A stretch of 35,192 nt of DNA from Paenibacillus tyrphae (GTDB lineage Bacteria > Bacillota > Bacilli > Paenibacillales > NBRC-103111), in NCBI RefSeq assembly GCF_027925525.1, contig NZ_BSDJ01000050.1, forward strand, positions 1-35,192, read 5' to 3'. Position numbers and translations under genes: made by a program. The notes below the pieces were generated by a model. It searched no databases. It saw only the letters and a list, made by a program, of their open reading frames with translations, and had not been told where the DNA came from. Positions 31,758-35,192 of this stretch are shown one piece after another (the stretch's first letter is position 1; every line of letters starts with the position of its first letter).

Positions 31758-33164
31758 TTATGGCGTAATATTTACTGTTCTGCTTGGATTATCCCACTTT
31801 ACGCTGGCTCCCATGACTTTCGAAAAAAAGCTTAACGGAACAAAGGTGCGTTCCCCGCTTTTTTCAACCGGACCATCGAGTTGGATCTGTTGATCGCCTG
31901 CCAATGCGGTTTTACCTCCTACGTTAACTGAATAGATTTTGCCGTTGTAGTTGATTTGAGTGGTTTGAAAATCATTGTTCCATTCCACTGTTGCACCCAA
32001 AGCCTCTGAAACGAAACGTACAGGAACATAAATGATGTCGGCTTTGGATTTATAATAAGGATACTCTTCACTTTGAATCGGAATGCCATTAACATTGACC
32101 TTGACATCATAATAAGTATCATCTTTATCGCTTACAGTATCGAGAATCATACCGGCCTTCGCATCCACTCGAGAAACGGAGAGATCGCGATTAAGGACAT
32201 AAGCAAAGTTTCCATCCTTGCTGAAGCTGATTGCTTGCCGAGGCTCTGAAAATCCTTTAATGGTCCCGATGATGCTGTTGTCGGAGGTGCTGATTATATT
32301 AATGGTATTATCCAACTTGTTGCTGGCAAAAAGGACCTTTCCATCAGGAGAAAGGGATGCGCCATAAGGATCGCGCCCAACCTTTACCTCGGCAATGATT
32401 TTGCCTTGCGAGATGTCCACGATGGCAATACTATTACGCCCGCTGTTTGCCGCATACATGGTAGAGCCATCGGCGGATATTGAAATCGCTCGAATCATCG
32501 AGAATCCGGAGATCTCATGGACGATTGCATTGGTTTTGACATCCACAACCGATACCTTGTCTCCCTTGAAGTTAGTAACAAACACATAATGACCGTCGGG
32601 AGATACTTTTATCCCTTGACGAGGTTGGGAGAATCCCGGAATGACAGCGGTCGTCTTATGCTGCCCGAGATCCACAACCGTTACTGTACTTTTGGCTTCA
32701 TTGTTGACATACATGGTATTTCCGTCCGGGGTGACAGCAGTTCCAAATGCGCCTTGACCAACTGCAACTTCATCCTCCAATGCCAGGTCTTCCGTGTTGT
32801 AAAATCGCAGGGTGCCCAGTGTGCTATCCGAAACGACAAACTGCGAACCGCCGTTAATGAAAATAATGTTTCTTGGTGTGACAAAGCCGCTGATCTCCTT
32901 ACGCAAAGTTCCTTTGGCAAGATCATAGACTCGAATCCATGGCTGACGACTATCCGAGACAACCGCAGTTTGCTCGTCGGGACTTACGGCCAACGAGTTA
33001 TTGGTAATCTCGCCGTCAAAGGGGCGGATTGCCGCAGTGGTGTTGTTTCCCGCAGCCGGGATCGAAGCCGGATTGTTATCAGCAGCAAAAATAATCGCCG
33101 GTTGAATAGCGGAAAGTACCATTCCGGCAAAAAGTACAGGTTTTATCATTTTGTTTACCATCAT
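31758..33164 (-). CDS. Secreted YVTN beta-propeller with C-terminal stalk (CuAO-N1-like) domain
   Basis: A 468-residue exported protein. The ATG at 33164 follows AGAGG by about 10 bases; a second ATG is directly after it. Residues 1-28 are a signal peptide ending IFA-A. Residues about 45-335 form seven or so YVTN-type propeller blades (for example GDKVSVVDVKTNAIVHEISGF). Residues about 340-468 form the copper-amine-oxidase N1 'stalk' fold (VKVNVNGIPIQ, then IYVPVRFVSEALGATVEWNN and TFVPLSFFSKVMGASVKWD), very common at the ends of secreted Paenibacillus proteins, thought to help anchor or space them at the surface. It is divergent from the response-regulator gene at 33306, with about 140 bases between. 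Its role is unknown; the propeller suggests protein or ligand binding. Confidence 0.88.
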   Translation of the reverse strand: MMVNKMIKPVLFAGMVLSAIQPAIIFAADNNPASIPAAGNNTTAAIRPFDGEITNNSLAVSPDEQTAVVSDSRQPWIRVYDLAKGTLRKEISGFVTPRNIIFINGGSQFVVSDSTLGTLRFYNTEDLALEDEVAVGQGAFGTAVTPDGNTMYVNNEAKSTVTVVDLGQHKTTAVIPGFSQPRQGIKVSPDGHYVFVTNFKGDKVSVVDVKTNAIVHEISGFSMIRAISISADGSTMYAANSGRNSIAIVDISQGKIIAEVKVGRDPYGASLSPDGKVLFASNKLDNTINIISTSDNSIIGTIKGFSEPRQAISFSKDGNFAYVLNRDLSVSRVDAKAGMILDTVSDKDDTYYDVKVNVNGIPIQSEEYPYYKSKADIIYVPVRFVSEALGATVEWNNDFQTTQINYNGKIYSVNVGGKTALAGDQQIQLDGPVEKSGERTFVPLSFFSKVMGASVKWDNPSRTVNITP

Positions 33165-33305
33165 TCACTCATCGCCTCTCTGAAAAGTTTTTAGCCAACG
33201 TAAGACGGGGCTCTTGACCAATGTAACGGAGAATTGTAAAGATCATATAAAGAACACGAAAGCATCATGTATGATAAAATGATAGCCGTGGAGGTGAACG
33301 TTCCG

Positions 33306-34016
33306 ATGGACAAGCTGCAGCTTGAAGGTCCTATTCTGATTGCGGACGATGATGCTTCGCTCGTCTCGTTTTTGCAGGAATACTTTGGGGCACTGAACTG
33401 CCGAGTGCTTGCCGCGAGCGACGGGCAGCGAGCTGTTGAACTGGTGAAAACTGAGGCTCCATCTTTCATCATTCTGGATATTATGATGCCTTTCATGGAC
33501 GGCACTACGGCATGCTGGGAAATACGCAAAATCAGCAGCGCGCCTATAGTCATGCTTACGGCCAAAATCGAGGAAGAGGACAAAATCCGGGGTTTTGAAC
33601 GCGGAGCCGACGATTACTTGTGCAAACCGTTCAGCCCTAGAGAACTCGTCGCCCGGATGCAGGCAATTCTACGCCGGATGCGTACGTCGGAGCGGAAAGC
33701 TTCGGGGCTCATTTTGAACAATAACGCGAATTTGTCATACGATTCCGAAAGCCATCGGTTTTATTGGAAGAAAGCGCCCCTGCAATTCACGTACCAGGAA
33801 GCGCAAATCGTTATCACCTTGCTCAAAATGCAAGGAAAAGTCTGTACCCGCGAGCATTTGCTGAACGTGCTGTATCCGCTGGGCGATAAAGATGTTGTCG
33901 ACCGCATCGTGGATGTGCATATCGGCAATATCCGGCAAAAGATCCGTGATACCGATCCCGGATTCGATCTCATTGAAACCGTTCGGAGCATCGGCTACCG
34001 GTTAAAGGAAGGGTAA
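33306..34016 (+). CDS. OmpR/PhoB-family response regulator
   Basis: A 236-residue regulator. ATG 33306 is chosen because GAGGTGA (33291-33297) is 8 bases before it; the frame upstream to 33267 lacks family residues. The receiver (1-125) has acidic D14/D15, phospho-acceptor D58 in LDIMMP, a Thr in MLTAK and Lys in CKPFSPRE. The C-terminal winged helix (about 135-236) has the OmpR pattern, including QFTYQEAQIVITLL, LLNVLYP, and VDVHIGNIRQKIRD followed by IETVRSIGYRL. It pairs with the kinase encoded 3 bases downstream. It may also control the divergent secreted propeller gene; this is inferred from the shared promoter region. Confidence 0.94.
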   Translation: MDKLQLEGPILIADDDASLVSFLQEYFGALNCRVLAASDGQRAVELVKTEAPSFIILDIMMPFMDGTTACWEIRKISSAPIVMLTAKIEEEDKIRGFERGADDYLCKPFSPRELVARMQAILRRMRTSERKASGLILNNNANLSYDSESHRFYWKKAPLQFTYQEAQIVITLLKMQGKVCTREHLLNVLYPLGDKDVVDRIVDVHIGNIRQKIRDTDPGFDLIETVRSIGYRLKEG

Positions 34017-34019
34017 ACG

Positions 34020-35081
34020 GTGAAAATCAAACTCATTTACAAGCTCCTGGCGCTTAACGCGCTAGTCTTAATTTTGCTGGCTGCCGGAATCAGCATCGGA
34101 TTTAGTCAGTACACGCTTCAACTGATAGAAGAAAACCGCTTGATGGTGTACCAAAATTTCCTCATGTTCCGATCGGCTACGGAGCGTTATTTTCTATATA
34201 CCAGTCTAGTCATCGTTCCCTTCTCCATTGGGATTAACTGGCTGTTCACCCGTTCGATCGTCCGCCCCTTGTCCGGGATGCGGAAGCTGACTGAGCGAGT
34301 CGCGAGCGGGGATTATACCGTACGGGCAGAGATTCGATCGAACGACGAAATCGGCGATTTGGCTCGTTCATTCAACCAAATGGGCAAGCAGCTTGAGAGG
34401 ATCGAACAGCTCCGGCGAAGCCTTGTGGCGGACGTAGCCCACGAGCTCAGAAATCCGCTTTCTACGGTACGCGGCTATATGGAAGCGATGAAAGACGGCG
34501 TCCTCTCCGCAAAGCCCGAAACGCTCGATAAATGTTACCACGAGGTGGAGCGGCTCGTTTTTCTGGTGGAGGACATTCACCGTCTGGCTGTGGCGGAGAG
34601 CGATTTGAAAGCGGCCATTCCCTCAAATCCGGTCGATCTCCGGTCCGTTGCCCAAGAAGCCGCTTCAAGGTATATGCCGAAATGGGAGGAAAAAGCAATT
34701 GTTTTTCAAGAGGATGTACCGTCCTCCCCGGTCTGCGTCATGATCGACAAAGTTCACGCCGTACGCGTATTTGAGAATCTGTTCGACAACGCGATGCGCT
34801 ATACGCCGAATGGTCATTCGGTTCGTTTATCGATGCAAGCGAACGCTAAAATGCTCCGCGTGGAGGTTACGAATACTGGAGCGGAGATTGCTCCCGAGCA
34901 TCTGACGCTTTTGTTCGAGCGATTTTACCGGGTTGATCCTTCACGCTCGCGCGCGTACGGTGGTGCGGGCATTGGGCTTACGATCGTGCGCGACATCGTG
35001 GAACGGGCAGGCGGACGCGTTTGGGCAACGAGCGGGAATGGTTCCGTGACGATACATGCGGAACTGCCGGTTGAATCATGA
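34020..35081 (+). CDS. BaeS-like sensor histidine kinase
   Basis: A 353-residue kinase started from GTG 34020 with GAAGGG close upstream, only 3 bases after the regulator's stop. First membrane segment about 9-29, a short external loop, second about 58-80, then HAMP (about 80-130). The HisKA helix has VADVAHELRNPLSTVRGY, with phospho-acceptor H141. The ATPase domain has an N box in FENLFDNAMRYTPNG, a changed G1 region (VTNTG where V-x-D-N/T-G is usual), an F box FERFYRVDPSRSR and a G2 box GGAGIGLTIVRDIV. The short extracellular loop suggests sensing at or in the membrane. The signal is unknown. Confidence 0.93.
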   Translation: MKIKLIYKLLALNALVLILLAAGISIGFSQYTLQLIEENRLMVYQNFLMFRSATERYFLYTSLVIVPFSIGINWLFTRSIVRPLSGMRKLTERVASGDYTVRAEIRSNDEIGDLARSFNQMGKQLERIEQLRRSLVADVAHELRNPLSTVRGYMEAMKDGVLSAKPETLDKCYHEVERLVFLVEDIHRLAVAESDLKAAIPSNPVDLRSVAQEAASRYMPKWEEKAIVFQEDVPSSPVCVMIDKVHAVRVFENLFDNAMRYTPNGHSVRLSMQANAKMLRVEVTNTGAEIAPEHLTLLFERFYRVDPSRSRAYGGAGIGLTIVRDIVERAGGRVWATSGNGSVTIHAELPVES

Positions 35082-35087
35082 TTACCG

Positions 35088-35192
35088 GCTTTTGTCCAGC
35101 CCGGGAAAACCTACAGCGTCAAAATCGAAGCCGATGGACCGTATATCCAAATCTTCGTGGACGGAACAAGGATCATGGACCTTAAGGACGGC
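35088..35192 (+). pseudogene. 5'-truncated LamG/CBM66-like fragment, open at the right edge
   Basis: Directly after the kinase stop, in the same frame, an open stretch reads FVQPGKTYSVKIEADG followed by PYIQIFVDGTRIMDLKDG, and it runs out of the window. The pattern of a K-x-Y-S-V-K-I-E-A-x-G strand followed by I-x-I-F-V-D-G is typical of concanavalin-like LamG/CBM66 folds in secreted levanase-like enzymes. There is no start codon, ribosome site or signal peptide between 35082 and this block. It is therefore most likely the tail of a gene that lost its front. What follows beyond the window is unknown. Confidence 0.6.

Overview
The window looks like a chromosomal segment of a spore-forming, low-to-mid GC Firmicute, most likely Paenibacillus or a close relative. 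The pointers are strong AGGAGG-type ribosome binding sites with frequent GTG/TTG starts, a CwlJ-type cortex hydrolase, YesM/YesN-like two-component pairs beside carbohydrate ABC transporters, copper-amine-oxidase 'stalk' domains, and a YhaM-type exoribonuclease. The assignment comes from gene content and style, not from a database match.

Layout. Positions 1-680 hold the tail of a probable IS630-type transposase fused to a decayed second copy of yhaM; the intact copy is at 8148-9104. Positions 938-3451 hold a secreted CBM6/35 plus lyase-like jelly-roll protein, a small secreted orphan, and a small Sm-like (DUF2642-like) protein on the minus strand. Positions 3628-4716 encode a cytoplasmic YVTN beta-propeller. 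A tnpB-only IS200/IS605-type element (4731-6066) with a recognisable omega-RNA region lies between this gene and its probable terminator. A MarR regulator and a TetA-like MFS pump (6177-8039) follow, with two related inverted-repeat operators over the pump promoter. Positions 9371-13990 are a complete livJHMGF branched-chain amino-acid ABC operon. Then come an AHSA1/SRPBCC gene remnant, cwlJ, a DEAD-box RNA helicase, an orphan GIY-YIG protein and a MidA-like methyltransferase with a TPR-like tail.

Positions 18802-30291 look like one carbohydrate-utilisation locus: a SurA/PrsA-like membrane foldase, a secreted beta-helix protein with a discoidin-like C-terminus, a YesM/YesN-type sensor and AraC regulator, a lipoprotein binding protein, two LplB/YtcP-like permeases and a Gfo/Idh/MocA dehydrogenase. 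Candidate CcpA (cre) boxes lie before the beta-helix gene and before the binding-protein gene, which suggests glucose repression on top of specific induction. The likely flow is extracellular trimming, capture, import, then oxidation.

The last segment (30376-35192) is a patchwork. It has a small XRE regulator behind a broken histidine-kinase remnant, an AT-rich GNAT gene flanked by related short repeats (a cassette-like unit), a secreted YVTN-propeller/stalk-domain protein, an OmpR/BaeS-type two-component pair, and a 5'-truncated LamG/CBM66-like fragment at the right edge. Four gene remnants (yhaM copy, AHSA1, histidine kinase, LamG-like) and a tnpB element mark a region of active gain and decay.
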